In this document: one piece after another, positions 1 to 8,903 of the stretch
How the letters are laid out: the number at the start of each line of letters is the position of its first letter
How positions within the stretch are numbered: position 1 is the stretch's first letter
Assembly: GCF_002723615.1 (NCBI RefSeq)
Contig: NZ_KZ304951.1
Span: forward strand, 145,344 to 209,343
Length of the DNA stretch: 64,000 nucleotides
Reading direction: 5' to 3'
Source: Limimaricola cinnabarinus
GTDB taxonomy: Bacteria; Pseudomonadota; Alphaproteobacteria; Rhodobacterales; Rhodobacteraceae
Position numbers and translations under genes: made by a program
The notes under the pieces: model-generated
The model's input: only the letters and a program-made list of their open reading frames with translations
What the model was told of the DNA's origin: nothing
Database searches by the model: none

Positions 1-588
1 AAGGCCGGCGTCAAGGCCAACAGCCTCGAAGAGCTGAAGGCCACCGATCTCGACGGCAAGCCGGTCGAGACCCAGGTCACCGACGCGATCGCCAAGATCG
101 GCGAGAACCTGACGCTGCGCCGCATGGCGATGGTCGAGGGCGAGAAGGTCGTCACCTACGTCCACAACGCCGCCGCGACCGACATGGGCACCATCGGCGT
201 TCTGGTCGCCTTCTCGGGCGCTGACGAGGCCTTTGGCCGCCAGGTCGCGATGCACATCGCCGCCGCCAACCCGGCCGCCCTGGGCGAAGCCGATCTCGAC
301 CCCGCGATCGTCGAGAAGGAAAAGCAGGTCCAGATGGACATCGCCCGCGAAAGCGGCAAGCCCGAGGCCGTGATCGAGAAGATGATCCAGGGCCGGATGA
401 AGAAGTTCATGGCCGAATCGACCCTGCTCGGTCAGGCCTTCGTGGTGAACCCCGACCTGACCGTCGAGGCCGCAGCAAAGGAAGCCGGTGCGACCATCAC
501 CGGTTTCGTGCGTCTCGCCGTGGGCGAGGGCATCGAGAAGGTCGAGGAAGACTTCGCCGCCGAGGTGGCCAAGGTCGCCAAGGGCTGA
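1..588 (+). CDS. tsf: Elongation factor Ts, 3' part (partial at left edge)
   Basis: EF-Ts is the nucleotide exchange factor that recycles EF-Tu-GDP during translation. The open frame runs from base 1 without a start, so the N-terminal UBA-like part lies outside the window. The visible 195 residues contain the dimerisation/core region, with features typical of EF-Ts: an [12 protein letters not shown] stretch, a [10 protein letters not shown] segment, and the late [10 protein letters not shown] motif. An internal ATG at 124 is not the real start because upstream in-frame codons continue the family sequence. A strong terminator follows about 26 bases after the stop, so tsf closes its operon (usually rpsB-tsf). 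Confidence 0.96.
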   Translation, partial: KAGVKANSLEELKATDLDGKPVETQVTDAIAKIGENLTLRRMAMVEGEKVVTYVHNAAATDMGTIGVLVAFSGADEAFGRQVAMHIAAANPAALGEADLDPAIVEKEKQVQMDIARESGKPEAVIEKMIQGRMKKFMAESTLLGQAFVVNPDLTVEAAAKEAGATITGFVRLAVGEGIEKVEEDFAAEVAKVAKG

Positions 589-614
589 GCCCAAGCTTTC
601 GAGCCGAAGATCGC

Positions 615-647
615 AGACGCCGCCCGCATCGCGGGCGGCGTCTTGCA
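615..647 (+). terminator. Rho-independent terminator of tsf
   Basis: A 13-bp perfect stem (615-627 with 631-643) has a three-base loop and a short T-containing tail. It sits just after the tsf stop codon. Confidence 0.85.
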
Positions 648-918
648 TTGCGCGGATGTGAAACGCGTCGGGGCAGGGCGGCAGGATCGGTTCGGTGGGG
701 CAGTTCGCCACATGAAAGTGCCGCGCCCGGCGGCGACGGGCGCGGCGATCTCATGCTGAATTCCGACCTGCTGCTGTCGGAGAAGGCCCGGCTCCTCGAT
801 CATCTCGGGGCGGCGCCATGGTCGAAACGACCGATACTCGTGAACATCACAACCATGTCACGACATGTGATTCTCCGAAAGTCAGGTAAACCAGACCCCG
901 TGACGCCATGGTTTTGCC
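648..918. other. Intergenic region between tsf and the luxR-type gene
   Basis: No credible gene was seen. It holds a GC-rich 10-bp hairpin (720-729 with 737-746) and a short palindrome CATGTC-AC-GACATG at 854-867. Either could end the leftward luxR-type transcript, but neither has a clear U-tract. Confidence 0.4.
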
Positions 919-1680
919 TTAAGTATAGAGTTGCGAAAATCGCAGCGCGCGGGCGATGGCCTGGGCCGTCGTCGTGGCATCGAGCGCTTCGCGCGCCAGC
1001 CGCAGATGCTTGTCGATCGTCGCCGGGCTCAGATCGAGCTCCTGCGCGATCTGCTGCACCGTGAACCCGGCGGCCACGCGCCGCAGGACTTCCTTCTGGC
1101 GCGCGGTCAGCCGGAAACCATCCGTGTAGATCAGCTGGAATCTCTGGTGGAAGACATGGATCTGCGCCTCGATCTCGTCGCGCTGGCGCAGCCACAGCCG
1201 ATCGAGCCGGCTTTGCGGCAGATCGGGACGGGCGGCCAGCACCAGCGTCGCATGGGTATGGTTCGGCAGGACCGGAAAGCTCACCATCGCCCCGGCGCGC
1301 AGCTGGTGCATGCGGTTGAGTTCCCGCAGGCGGGTCTCGCTGACCGGATCGCCGGGGGCGAGCATGTGATGCCGGCTCCACAGCAGGGTGCCGGTGTGAT
1401 CGCGCGCCCAGATGGCATAGCGCGTGTCGAGATAGAGATCCTCGGCGACGAAGCGGCGGGTATAGGTCTCGCCATGGCTGCTGCGCAGGATCCAGTTGGA
1501 GGGGGCGTTCGGGCCCGGTTCGGGAAGAGCGGTGAAGCCGTAGAGCAGGCGATCGAGACCGTAGCTGTGCATCCTGTCGCAAAACAGCGACCAGAGCGCA
1601 TCGTCCTGCGCCAGCTTGCAGGCGTCGGATATGAACGCGAGTGCCGTATTGCGAACCGGGGCCGTGGTCGTGACGTGCAT
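919..1680 (-). CDS. LuxR-family transcriptional regulator with autoinducer-binding domain (LuxR solo)
   Basis: The 253-residue protein has the two-domain layout of acyl-homoserine-lactone receptors: an N-terminal autoinducer-binding domain (about 20-175) and a C-terminal GerE/LuxR helix-turn-helix (about 188-245, starting LTARQKEVL). Several ligand-pocket positions look family-like (W63, W101), but the usual Asp-Pro pair appears as Asp81-Leu82, so ligand preference may differ. No luxI synthase lies within the window, so it is a solo receptor here. The start at 1680 lies just downstream of an AT-rich region carrying two dyad elements. Binding a signal and activating or repressing transcription is inferred from the family. 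The actual ligand and targets are unknown. Confidence 0.85.
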   Translation of the reverse strand: MHVTTTAPVRNTALAFISDACKLAQDDALWSLFCDRMHSYGLDRLLYGFTALPEPGPNAPSNWILRSSHGETYTRRFVAEDLYLDTRYAIWARDHTGTLLWSRHHMLAPGDPVSETRLRELNRMHQLRAGAMVSFPVLPNHTHATLVLAARPDLPQSRLDRLWLRQRDEIEAQIHVFHQRFQLIYTDGFRLTARQKEVLRRVAAGFTVQQIAQELDLSPATIDKHLRLAREALDATTTAQAIARALRFSQLYT

Positions 1681-1732
1681 TTCTTACGGTATCATCTTGC
1701 GGATCATATCCAACCCTCTCGGTATATATTAC

Positions 1733-1762
1733 ATAATCTTCGTTATGAGATAATCGTTATGA
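1733..1762. promoter_or_regulatory. Two tandem dyads upstream of the luxR-type gene
   Basis: ATAATCTTCGTTATGA (1733-1748) is followed at once by ATAATCGTTATGA (1750-1762). Each has ATAA/TTAT arms. They sit 53-82 bases upstream of the regulator start in an AT-rich patch (1681-1765), so they are a candidate operator. No function has been shown. Confidence 0.45.
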
Positions 1763-1962
1763 CCCGGGGCATCCTTCGACATCGCATATGACAATCGCTC
1801 CATCCTGCCGCATATGAGCTGACCGATACTCCCCGCCCGTGGGTTTATTTTCGGTAAAGACAAGCGATGGTCCTGCCGAACGGCTGCCTCGCGGCGCCTG
1901 TCGTGCTACGGATGATCCTCGCCCCAAATGGCGCGGCCCTTATCCCCGTTTCTCTCTCCGGC

Positions 1963-2859
1963 CTAGCTCGCCACCCCCGCCATCTCGAACGAAACGAGCA
2001 GGATCGCTCCCCCGGCGAGCAATTCGATCAAAGGCAGGACATGAGCCGCCCTTGCCGTTCCGCTCAGGGAAAACAGCGTGCTCTGCCGGATGAAGACGCT
2101 GCCCGCCGCCACGAGCACGGTCAGCGCGGCGGTGCCCGAAGACATCGCCACCGCGCCCAGGATCCCTGCGCCGAGGATATCCATGTGCCAGGTCAGCACG
2201 AGAAGCAGGATCGCCCCGGAGCAAGGCCGGATCGCGATGCTCGCGATCAGCACCGCGGCGTCGCGCAGCCCGTGCGCGCCCAGAACCTCGTCGGGGCTCG
2301 GGCCGTGGCGATGGCCGCAGCCGCCATGGCAGGAATGGCCATGCGCCGCCTTCGCGGCGCCGGTCCGCAGGCTCCACAGGCTGCGCGCCCCGCGGATCGC
2401 CAGCCACAGCCCGATCAGCCCGATCGCGGCCGCGCTGACGGGCAGCATGATCGTCTCCGCCGCGCCGGTCATCTGGCTGCGGGTCCAGCCCAGCACGAAC
2501 AGCCCCGCAAGCACCAGCACGATCGCGGTCGCCGCCTGCCCCAGCGCCGACAGCAGCGAGATCAGCGACAGCCGGAAGAGCGGCACCTCGTGGCTCACCC
2601 CATAGCCGCCGATCAGGAACTTGCCATGCCCCGGCCCCAGCGCGTGAAAGAAGCCATAGGCGAAGCACAGCCCCGCAAGCGCGGCCAAAGCGCCCGGCTC
2701 GCCCGCCCTGAGAGCGCGCAGACCGCCCGCCAGCGCGTTCTGGAACTCGCGCTGCCAGCCTGCGGCCCAGCGGGCCAGATCCTGGTCGGCACCGCTCGCC
2801 AGCGCCCAGATCCCGGCGCCCACGAGCAGGACCGGAAGGATCAGGACGAGGCGGCGCAT
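1963..2859 (-). CDS. RcnA/NreB-like nickel/cobalt transporter
   Basis: This is a 298-residue inner-membrane protein with about six to seven hydrophobic segments. It has a family HALGPGHGK motif (72-80), a cytoplasmic His/Cys-rich loop (about 173-187, HGHSCHGGCGHRHG) and an RPCSGAI motif (211-217). These are hallmarks of the NicO/RcnA group, which moves Ni2+ or Co2+, usually outward. I chose the start at 2859 because it gives a clean signal-like first helix. It overlaps the end of the upstream DUF1007 gene by 19 bases, which implies translational coupling. Metal identity and direction are inferred from the family, not from the sequence alone. Confidence 0.85.
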   Translation of the reverse strand: MRRLVLILPVLLVGAGIWALASGADQDLARWAAGWQREFQNALAGGLRALRAGEPGALAALAGLCFAYGFFHALGPGHGKFLIGGYGVSHEVPLFRLSLISLLSALGQAATAIVLVLAGLFVLGWTRSQMTGAAETIMLPVSAAAIGLIGLWLAIRGARSLWSLRTGAAKAAHGHSCHGGCGHRHGPSPDEVLGAHGLRDAAVLIASIAIRPCSGAILLLVLTWHMDILGAGILGAVAMSSGTAALTVLVAAGSVFIRQSTLFSLSGTARAAHVLPLIELLAGGAILLVSFEMAGVAS

Positions 2860-3509
2860 GACAGCACGAAGCGGTCGGCGAACAGCGCGCCGATATCGGG
2901 AAGCTCGACCACCGCGAAGGGATCGGAGCCGGCGTCGACCGCGGCCAGCTGGTCGCCATATTCCGCCTCCGCCGCCGCGCGGTCCGCCTCTTCGCGCCGG
3001 ATGCGGCAATCCTCGCGCCCCGAGATCGCCGGGGCCGCGGGCACGTCGTAAGCCACGAAATATGTCGGGTCATAGGCCCGCGCGGTCACCACGCCCTCCG
3101 TCGCGTCGAGCGGCGCGGCGAGCGGACGGACATGCGAGGTGACGACCCGGCCGTCCTCGAACCGGGCGCGATGCCTGACGGGGCCGTCGAGCGCCACCTC
3201 GGCCCCGTCCTGCGCAAGGACGAAATCCCCCGGAAAGCCCGCGGCCCAGTCGACGTCATGCCCGGCATAGGCGTCGAGCAATGCCTGCTCGGGCGTGCCG
3301 TCGCCATCGGCGTCGAGCCCGTTCTCCTCGATCAGCATCAGCGAATAGAACTCGTCATAGGCCCAGTCGATGCGGACGGCCGCGAGGCGGCCCGCATCGT
3401 CGAAGACCAGCTCGAAGGCGGCATCGATGAACACATGCGGATGCGCCTGTGCCGCGCCGGAAAGCACCGCCGACAAAGCGAGGCAGGAAAGAGGAATGCG
3501 CCAAGTCAT
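2841..3509 (-). CDS. DUF1007 periplasmic protein
   Basis: The 222-residue product begins with a signal peptide ending ...AAQA, then HPHVFIDAAFELVFD, the characteristic opening of DUF1007 proteins (mature N-terminus His-Pro-His). It contains an acidic ENGLDADGDG stretch that resembles a calcium or metal loop. DUF1007 genes are commonly coupled or fused to RcnA-like transporters, as here by a 19-base overlap with the next gene. A periplasmic metal-handling role is therefore inferred. The two cysteines (in REDC and VLSC) could form a disulfide. The exact biochemical function of the family is unknown. Confidence 0.82.
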   Translation of the reverse strand: MTWRIPLSCLALSAVLSGAAQAHPHVFIDAAFELVFDDAGRLAAVRIDWAYDEFYSLMLIEENGLDADGDGTPEQALLDAYAGHDVDWAAGFPGDFVLAQDGAEVALDGPVRHRARFEDGRVVTSHVRPLAAPLDATEGVVTARAYDPTYFVAYDVPAAPAISGREDCRIRREEADRAAAEAEYGDQLAAVDAGSDPFAVVELPDIGALFADRFVLSCAASS

Positions 3510-3617
3510 GTCGCCTAATAGGAGCGCGCGCGACCGATCGGCAAGGGCCTTGGGCGCGATGGGCGAATTCGAGCCGGTCCACGGGCCCGCCCTGCCCCGG
3601 CATCGCGTCCCGCCCCG

Positions 3618-4046
3618 TCAGGGCTGCGGCGCGCCATGATCGGAGAGGCATTCCTCGTGATCGCGCAGCACTTCGAGGATACGGCAATCGGCCACCCGGT
3701 CGGCGTGGCATTCGCCGATCATGCGTTGCAGCTCGCCCCGCAACGCCTCGAGCCGGGCAAGGCGCGCCTCGACCTCCGACAGCTGCCTGCGCGCGACCGC
3801 GTCCACCTCGGCGCAGGAGCGCTCGGGGCTGTCGGAAAGATCGAGCAATTCGCGGATCGCCTCCAGCGAAAAGCCGAGCTGCCGCGCGTGGCGGATGAAG
3901 GCCAGCCGGTCGAGCTGGGCCGTGGCGTAGCGGCGCTGGCCGCCCGCGCTCCTCTCCGCTTCGGGCATCAGCCCGATCTGCTCGTAATAACGGACCGTCT
4001 GCACCTTGGTGCCGGTGCGCTTGGCCAGCACGCCGATGGACAACAT
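3618..4046 (-). CDS. MerR-family metal-responsive regulator (ZntR/CadR/PbrR type)
   Basis: The 142-residue protein has the N-terminal MerR winged helix (SIGVLAKRTGTKVQTVRYYE), a coiled-coil dimer helix (about 80-110) and a C-terminal metal loop. Cysteines at 78, 113 and 121 match the three-cysteine pattern of Zn/Cd/Pb sensors, with an extra Cys133 and several histidines nearby. It is divergent from the P1B ATPase gene at 4178. A MerR-type promoter lies between them, so it most likely twists that promoter to switch on the ATPase when divalent soft metal is in excess. Copper sensing is less likely because CueR lacks the Cys78-type ligand. Confidence 0.88.
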   Translation of the reverse strand: MLSIGVLAKRTGTKVQTVRYYEQIGLMPEAERSAGGQRRYATAQLDRLAFIRHARQLGFSLEAIRELLDLSDSPERSCAEVDAVARRQLSEVEARLARLEALRGELQRMIGECHADRVADCRILEVLRDHEECLSDHGAPQP

Positions 4047-4113
4047 GGGGGCTCTCCTTTTTGTGCGGCGCGCGAAAGGCCCCGGCGCTTCGGTCGAAGG
4101 GCGGCAAAGAGCC

Positions 4114-4146
4114 TTGAAGCTACACCCGCTGTAGGTCCCATATAGG
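4114..4146 (+). promoter_or_regulatory. MerR-type promoter/operator of the metal ATPase
   Basis: A -35-like TTGAAG (4114-4119) is separated by an overlong spacer (about 19-21 bp) from a TATA-containing -10 region (4139-4146). A perfect CTACA-N5-TGTAG dyad (4120-4124, 4130-4134) sits inside the spacer. This is the classic architecture of promoters activated by MerR proteins. Confidence 0.75.
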
Positions 4147-4177
4147 AACCCGATCGGGAATCACCACGGAGAAGATC

Positions 4178-6391
4178 ATGTCGGCGGAGGAAGCGGGGCG
4201 GCGCGAATGGCGCGTGACGGGCATGGATTGCGGCGCCTGCGCGGCCAAGGTGCGGGGCGCGGTCGAACGCCTGCCCGGCGTCGAGGATGTCGACGTGGCG
4301 CTCATGGCCGAGCGGCTGCGCCTGCGGTTGGATGATGGCCAAAGCTCGCCCGAGAGCGTCGAGAAGGCGGTGCGCAAGCTCGGCTTCGGCATCGCGCCCA
4401 AGGGCGCGCGCCCCGAGCGGCCCAAGGGCGGCTTCGTTTTGCCCGAGGGCGCCTTTCCCGTGGCCGAAGAGACGGCGGATGCCGACCCGGCCGGGGCGGC
4501 CCCGCCCGAGGAGGCGCGCCCCCCCGCATGGCACGAGACCGCCAAGGGCCGGTTGGTGATCGGCACGGGCGCGCTGCTCGCTGCCGCCTGGGCGGCGCGG
4601 CTGGCGCTTCCGGCCGGGGTCTCGCATTGGGGCTTCATCCTCGCCACGCTGATCGGGCTCCTGCCCGTGGCGCGGCGCGGCTTCGCGATGCTGCGGGCGG
4701 GCATGCCCTTTACCATCGAGATGCTGATGACCATCGCCGCGGGCGGCGCTCTGGTGATCGGCGAGGCCGAGGAGGCCGCGCTGGTGGTCTTTCTCTTCGC
4801 CGTGGGCGAGCTGCTCGAAGCCGTCTCGGCGGGCAAGGCGCGCGAGGGCATCCGCGCCCTGTCCCGGCTCGTGCCGCGCACCGCGCGGCTGGAGACCGAT
4901 GGCCGGGCGCGCGAGGTGCCCGCCGAGGCGCTTCGCATCGGACAGGTCGTGCAGGTCCGCCCCGGCGACCGCGTGCCCTGCGACGGCGCGGTGCTGAGCG
5001 GCACCTCCGGCGTCGATGAAAGCCCGGTGACGGGCGAGAGCGTGCCGGTTTTCAAGACGCCGGGCGCCGATGTCTTCGCGGGCACGATCAACGCCGAGGC
5101 CTTGCTGCGCGTGCGGGTGGACAAGGCGGCCCAAGACAACACCATCGCCCGCATCGTGCGGCTGGTGGAGGAGGCCGAGAGCGCCCGCGCCCCGACCGAG
5201 CGCTTCATCGACCGGTTCAGCCGCGTCTACATGCCCGCCGTGGTCGGCGCGGCGCTTCTGGTGGCGGTGCTGCCGCCCCTGCTGTTCGGCCAGCCCTGGG
5301 GCGAATGGACCTACCGCGCGCTGGCGCTGCTGCTGATCGGCTGCCCCTGCGCGCTGGTGATCTCGGTCCCCGCCTCGATCGCCTCGGCGCTTTCGACCGG
5401 CGCGCGCAACGGCCTTCTGATGAAGGGCGGCTCGGTGATCGAGGCGGCGGCCCGGACCACCCATGTCGCCTTCGACAAGACCGGCACGCTCACCCACGGA
5501 AAGCCGCGGGTGACGGAGCTGGAGGCGATTTCGGGCAGCGAGGCCGACCTGCTGGCGCTGGCCTCCGGGGTGGAGAGCGGCGCGAGCCATCCGCTGGGCC
5601 GGGCGATCTGCGCCGAGGCCGAGCGCCGGGGCATCGCGCCGGCCCCTGTCCGCGATGGCTGCGCCCTGCCCGGCAAGGGGGCGGAGGCGGTGATCGGCGG
5701 CATGACGGTCAGCGTCGGCGCGCCGCGCCTCGCGCGAGAGCGCGGCGCGCTGCCAGAGGCGCTCGAAACTCGCGTGGCGGCCCTGGAGGCCGAGGGCAAG
5801 ACGGTGGTGATCGTGCTCAAAGGCGATGCGGCGCAGGGCTTCATTGCCTTGCGCGACGAGCCGCGCGATGATGCGGCTCAGGCGGTGGCGCAGCTGCGCG
5901 CCATGGGGATCGCCCCGCTGATGCTGACCGGTGACAACCCGCGCACCGCGCAGGCCATCGGCGAAAGCCTCGGCATCGCGCATCGCGCCGGGCTGATGCC
6001 CGAGGACAAGGTCGCGGCCGTCCGCGCGCATCCGCCCGAGGCGCGGGTGATGATGATCGGCGACGGCATCAACGACGCGCCCGCGCTGGCCGCCGCGCAT
6101 GTGGGCGTGGCGATGGGCTCAGGCACCGACGTGGCGCTGGAGACGGCCGATGCGGCGATCCTGCGCGACCGGGTGGGCGACGTGCCGGGCGCGATCCGGC
6201 TGGCGCGCGCGGCGATGGGCAATATCCGCCAGAACATCGCCATCGCGCTGGGGCTGAAGGCGGTCTTCCTGGTGACCACCCTTCTCGGCATCACCGGGCT
6301 GTGGATCGCCATTCTCGCCGATACCGGGGCCACCGTGCTCGTGACGCTGAACGCGATGCGGCTTCTGGTCTTTCGCCCCGCGCGCGGCTGA
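4178..6391 (+). CDS. Heavy-metal P1B-type ATPase (ZntA/CadA-like Zn2+/Cd2+/Pb2+ exporter)
   Basis: The 737-residue protein has one N-terminal HMA metal-binding domain (GMDCGACAAKV, Cys18 and Cys21), a TGES actuator loop, the CPC membrane motif (about 389-391), the DKTGTLT phosphorylation site (about 433), the SHPLGRAI His-Pro motif and a GDGINDAPALA hinge (about 628). The last helix contains ADTGATVLVTLNA, the Asp-bearing segment typical of the Zn/Cd/Pb subgroup. It would use ATP to expel soft divalent cations from the cytoplasm. The divergent MerR gene with a three-cysteine sensor supports Zn/Cd/Pb over copper. It starts at 4178 after a GGAGA ribosome site. Confidence 0.93.
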   Translation: MSAEEAGRREWRVTGMDCGACAAKVRGAVERLPGVEDVDVALMAERLRLRLDDGQSSPESVEKAVRKLGFGIAPKGARPERPKGGFVLPEGAFPVAEETADADPAGAAPPEEARPPAWHETAKGRLVIGTGALLAAAWAARLALPAGVSHWGFILATLIGLLPVARRGFAMLRAGMPFTIEMLMTIAAGGALVIGEAEEAALVVFLFAVGELLEAVSAGKAREGIRALSRLVPRTARLETDGRAREVPAEALRIGQVVQVRPGDRVPCDGAVLSGTSGVDESPVTGESVPVFKTPGADVFAGTINAEALLRVRVDKAAQDNTIARIVRLVEEAESARAPTERFIDRFSRVYMPAVVGAALLVAVLPPLLFGQPWGEWTYRALALLLIGCPCALVISVPASIASALSTGARNGLLMKGGSVIEAAARTTHVAFDKTGTLTHGKPRVTELEAISGSEADLLALASGVESGASHPLGRAICAEAERRGIAPAPVRDGCALPGKGAEAVIGGMTVSVGAPRLARERGALPEALETRVAALEAEGKTVVIVLKGDAAQGFIALRDEPRDDAAQAVAQLRAMGIAPLMLTGDNPRTAQAIGESLGIAHRAGLMPEDKVAAVRAHPPEARVMMIGDGINDAPALAAAHVGVAMGSGTDVALETADAAILRDRVGDVPGAIRLARAAMGNIRQNIAIALGLKAVFLVTTLLGITGLWIAILADTGATVLVTLNAMRLLVFRPARG

Positions 6392-6462
6392 GGCCCCTGC
6401 CCGCCCTTTCGCAGCGTGGCCCGCCCGCGTATGAGGAGACCCGAGCAGAGGAAAGGACGAGC

Positions 6463-8796
6463 ATGGACCGCGCCAGCCGCATCAACCGGACCATCGCGCA
6501 GGAGATCGGGGCGAAGGCGCCGCAGGTCGCCGCCGCGATCAAGCTTCTCGACGAGGGCGCGACGGTGCCCTTCGTCGCGCGCTACCGCAAGGAGGCCACC
6601 GGCGGGCTCGACGACGCGCAGCTGCGGCTTCTGGCCGAACGGCTGGGCTATCTGCGCGAGCTCGACGACCGGCGCGACGCGATCCTGAAATCGATCCGCG
6701 AGCAGGACAAGCTCACCGAGGCGCTGGCCCGCGCGATCGACGCCGCCGACACCAAGACCCGGCTCGAGGACATCTACCTGCCCTACAAGCCCAAGCGCCG
6801 CACCAAGGCGATGATCGCGCGCGAAAACGGGCTCGGGCCGCTGCGCGATGCGATCATGGCCGATCGCGGCCGCGACCCGGAGGCGCTGGCGAAAGCCTAT
6901 CTGAATGATGCGGTGCCCGACACGAAGGCCGCGCTGAACGGCGCGCGCGACATCCTGACCGAGGAGCTTTCGGAGACCGCCGACCTGCTGGGCGAGCTGC
7001 GCGGCTTCCTGCGCAAGGAAGCGGTCGTCACCGCCAGCGTCGTTCCGGGGCAGGAAGAGGCCGGGGCCAAGTTCTCGGATTATTTCGATCATTCCGAGAC
7101 ATGGGCGGCGATGCCCTCGCACCGCGCGCTCGCCATCCTGCGGGCGATGAAGGAAGGCGTCATCCGCTTCGACATCGGCCCCGACAAGGAGATCGGCGCG
7201 CCGCGCTGCGAGGCGATGGTCGCGGCTAGGCTGCGCCCTTCGGGCGATGGGCCGGGCGACCGCTGGCTGCGCGAGGTCGCAAGCTGGGCCTGGAAGGTGA
7301 AGCTTTCGACCACGATGATGACCGAGCTGGTGGCCGAGCTGCGCGCCCGTGCGCATGAGGAGGCCATCTCCGTCTTCGCCCGCAACCTCAAGGATTTGCT
7401 GCTCGCCGCACCGGCGGGCGCGAAACCCACGCTCGGCCTCGATCCGGGCATCCGCACCGGGGTGAAGGCCGCGGTGATCGACGCGACGGGCAAGCTGCTC
7501 GCGACCGACACGCTCTATCCGTTCCAGCCGAAAAAGGATGTGCGCGGCGCGCAGGCGGCGATCCTGCGGATGATCGAGGCGCATGGGGTCGAACTCATCG
7601 CCATCGGCAACGGCACCGCCTCGCGCGAGACCGAAAGGCTCGTCGCCGACACGCTGGCGCTGCTGCCGTCTGGCGCGAAGACCCCCACCAAGGTCATCGT
7701 CAGCGAGGCGGGGGCCTCGGTCTATTCGGCCTCGGAGCTGGCGTCGAAGGAGTTTCCCGGTCTCGACGTGTCGCTGCGCGGGGCGGTCTCCATCGCGCGG
7801 CGGCTGCAGGACCCGCTGGCCGAGCTGGTGAAGATCGAGCCCAAGAGCATAGGCGTCGGCCAGTATCAGCACGATGTCGACCAGCGCCGCCTGTCGAAAT
7901 CGCTCGAAGCGGTGGTCGAGGATGCGGTGAACGCCGTGGGCGTCGATCTCAACACCGCCTCCGCGCCGCTTTTGTCGCATGTCTCGGGGCTGACCCCGGC
8001 GCTGGCCGAGGCCATCGTCGCGCATCGCGATGAGGCGGGCGCCTTCGCCAGCCGCAAGGATCTCTTGAAGGTGGCGCGGCTCGGGCCGCGCGCCTTCGAG
8101 CAATGCGCCGGTTTCCTGCGCATCCGCGACGGGCGCGAGCCGCTCGACGCCTCGGCGGTCCACCCCGAGGCCTACGGCGTGGCGCGCCGGATCGTCGCCG
8201 ATTGCGGCCGCGATCTGCGCGCCCTGCAATCCGATCCCGGGGCGCTGAAGGAGGTCCGCGCCGAGGCCTATGTCGACGATCATTTCGGCCTGCCCACCGT
8301 GCGCGACATCCTCGCCGAGCTGGAAAAGCCCGGACGCGACCCGCGGCCCAGCTTCAGGACGGCGAGCTTCGCCGAGGGCGTGGAGGAGATCGGCGATCTG
8401 CGCGAGGGGATGAAGCTCGAAGGCACGGTGACCAATGTCGCGGCCTTCGGCGCCTTCGTGGATATCGGCGTGCATCAGGACGGGCTGGTTCATGTCAGCC
8501 AGCTCGCGGATCGCTTCGTCAAGGACCCGCATGAGGTGGTGAAGGCGGGCGACGTGGTGCAGGTGCGGGTGACGGAGGTCGACGTGGCGCGCAAGCGCAT
8601 CGGGCTGACCATGCGCAAGGATGGCGGCGCCTCGGCCAGGGAGGACCGCAACGCGCGCGGCCCCCGGCGGGGCGACGCGCCGAAAAAGCCCGCCAAGCCG
8701 CCGCGCAAGGAGGCTCGGCAGGCCGGCGCGCCCGCGCGCGGCGACCAGACCGGCTCCTTCGGCTCCGCCCTGATGGAGGCGATGAAGAAGCGCTGA
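6463..8796 (+). CDS. tex: Tex-family RNA-binding transcription accessory protein
   Basis: The 777-residue protein has the complete Tex layout: N-terminal helical region with VPFVARYRKEATGGLDD, a YqgF/RNase H-like fold (LGLDPGIRTGVK at about 325), a helix-hairpin-helix block (about 490-570) and a C-terminal S1 RNA-binding domain (about 649-720, GTVTNVAAFGAFVDIGVHQDG). A basic low-complexity tail follows. I chose the start at 6463, after an AGGAAAGG ribosome site. Tex binds nucleic acids and affects transcription and stress responses in several bacteria. The exact role is unresolved. It stands alone, 71 bases after the metal ATPase. Confidence 0.95.
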   Translation: MDRASRINRTIAQEIGAKAPQVAAAIKLLDEGATVPFVARYRKEATGGLDDAQLRLLAERLGYLRELDDRRDAILKSIREQDKLTEALARAIDAADTKTRLEDIYLPYKPKRRTKAMIARENGLGPLRDAIMADRGRDPEALAKAYLNDAVPDTKAALNGARDILTEELSETADLLGELRGFLRKEAVVTASVVPGQEEAGAKFSDYFDHSETWAAMPSHRALAILRAMKEGVIRFDIGPDKEIGAPRCEAMVAARLRPSGDGPGDRWLREVASWAWKVKLSTTMMTELVAELRARAHEEAISVFARNLKDLLLAAPAGAKPTLGLDPGIRTGVKAAVIDATGKLLATDTLYPFQPKKDVRGAQAAILRMIEAHGVELIAIGNGTASRETERLVADTLALLPSGAKTPTKVIVSEAGASVYSASELASKEFPGLDVSLRGAVSIARRLQDPLAELVKIEPKSIGVGQYQHDVDQRRLSKSLEAVVEDAVNAVGVDLNTASAPLLSHVSGLTPALAEAIVAHRDEAGAFASRKDLLKVARLGPRAFEQCAGFLRIRDGREPLDASAVHPEAYGVARRIVADCGRDLRALQSDPGALKEVRAEAYVDDHFGLPTVRDILAELEKPGRDPRPSFRTASFAEGVEEIGDLREGMKLEGTVTNVAAFGAFVDIGVHQDGLVHVSQLADRFVKDPHEVVKAGDVVQVRVTEVDVARKRIGLTMRKDGGASAREDRNARGPRRGDAPKKPAKPPRKEARQAGAPARGDQTGSFGSALMEAMKKR

Positions 8797-8808
8797 AGTG
8801 GCGCGGGT

Positions 8809-8839
8809 ATCGCGTCCGGAGCATGTCCCCGGACGCGAT
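8809..8839. terminator. Hairpin between convergent tex and phoB
   Basis: An 11-bp perfect stem (8809-8819 with 8829-8839) has a 9-base loop. There is no clear U-tract on either strand. Its place between convergent genes suggests a bidirectional stop or mRNA end. Confidence 0.55.
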
Positions 8840-8903
8840 CCTCGTTGCCGCCACCGGACCGGGCGGCCCCGCGCCGCCGCGCCGGACCGGGCGTCGTCGC
8901 CCC

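Noticed and set aside
3968-6100. A 710-codon minus-strand frame antisense to the metal ATPase
   Set aside because: Shadow frame typical of high-GC coding DNA; no domain.
5878-8532. An 884-codon minus-strand frame antisense to tex and the metal ATPase
   Set aside because: Low-complexity Arg/Gly/Ala/Asp-rich product, no start site or motif. The plus-strand genes have full domain matches.
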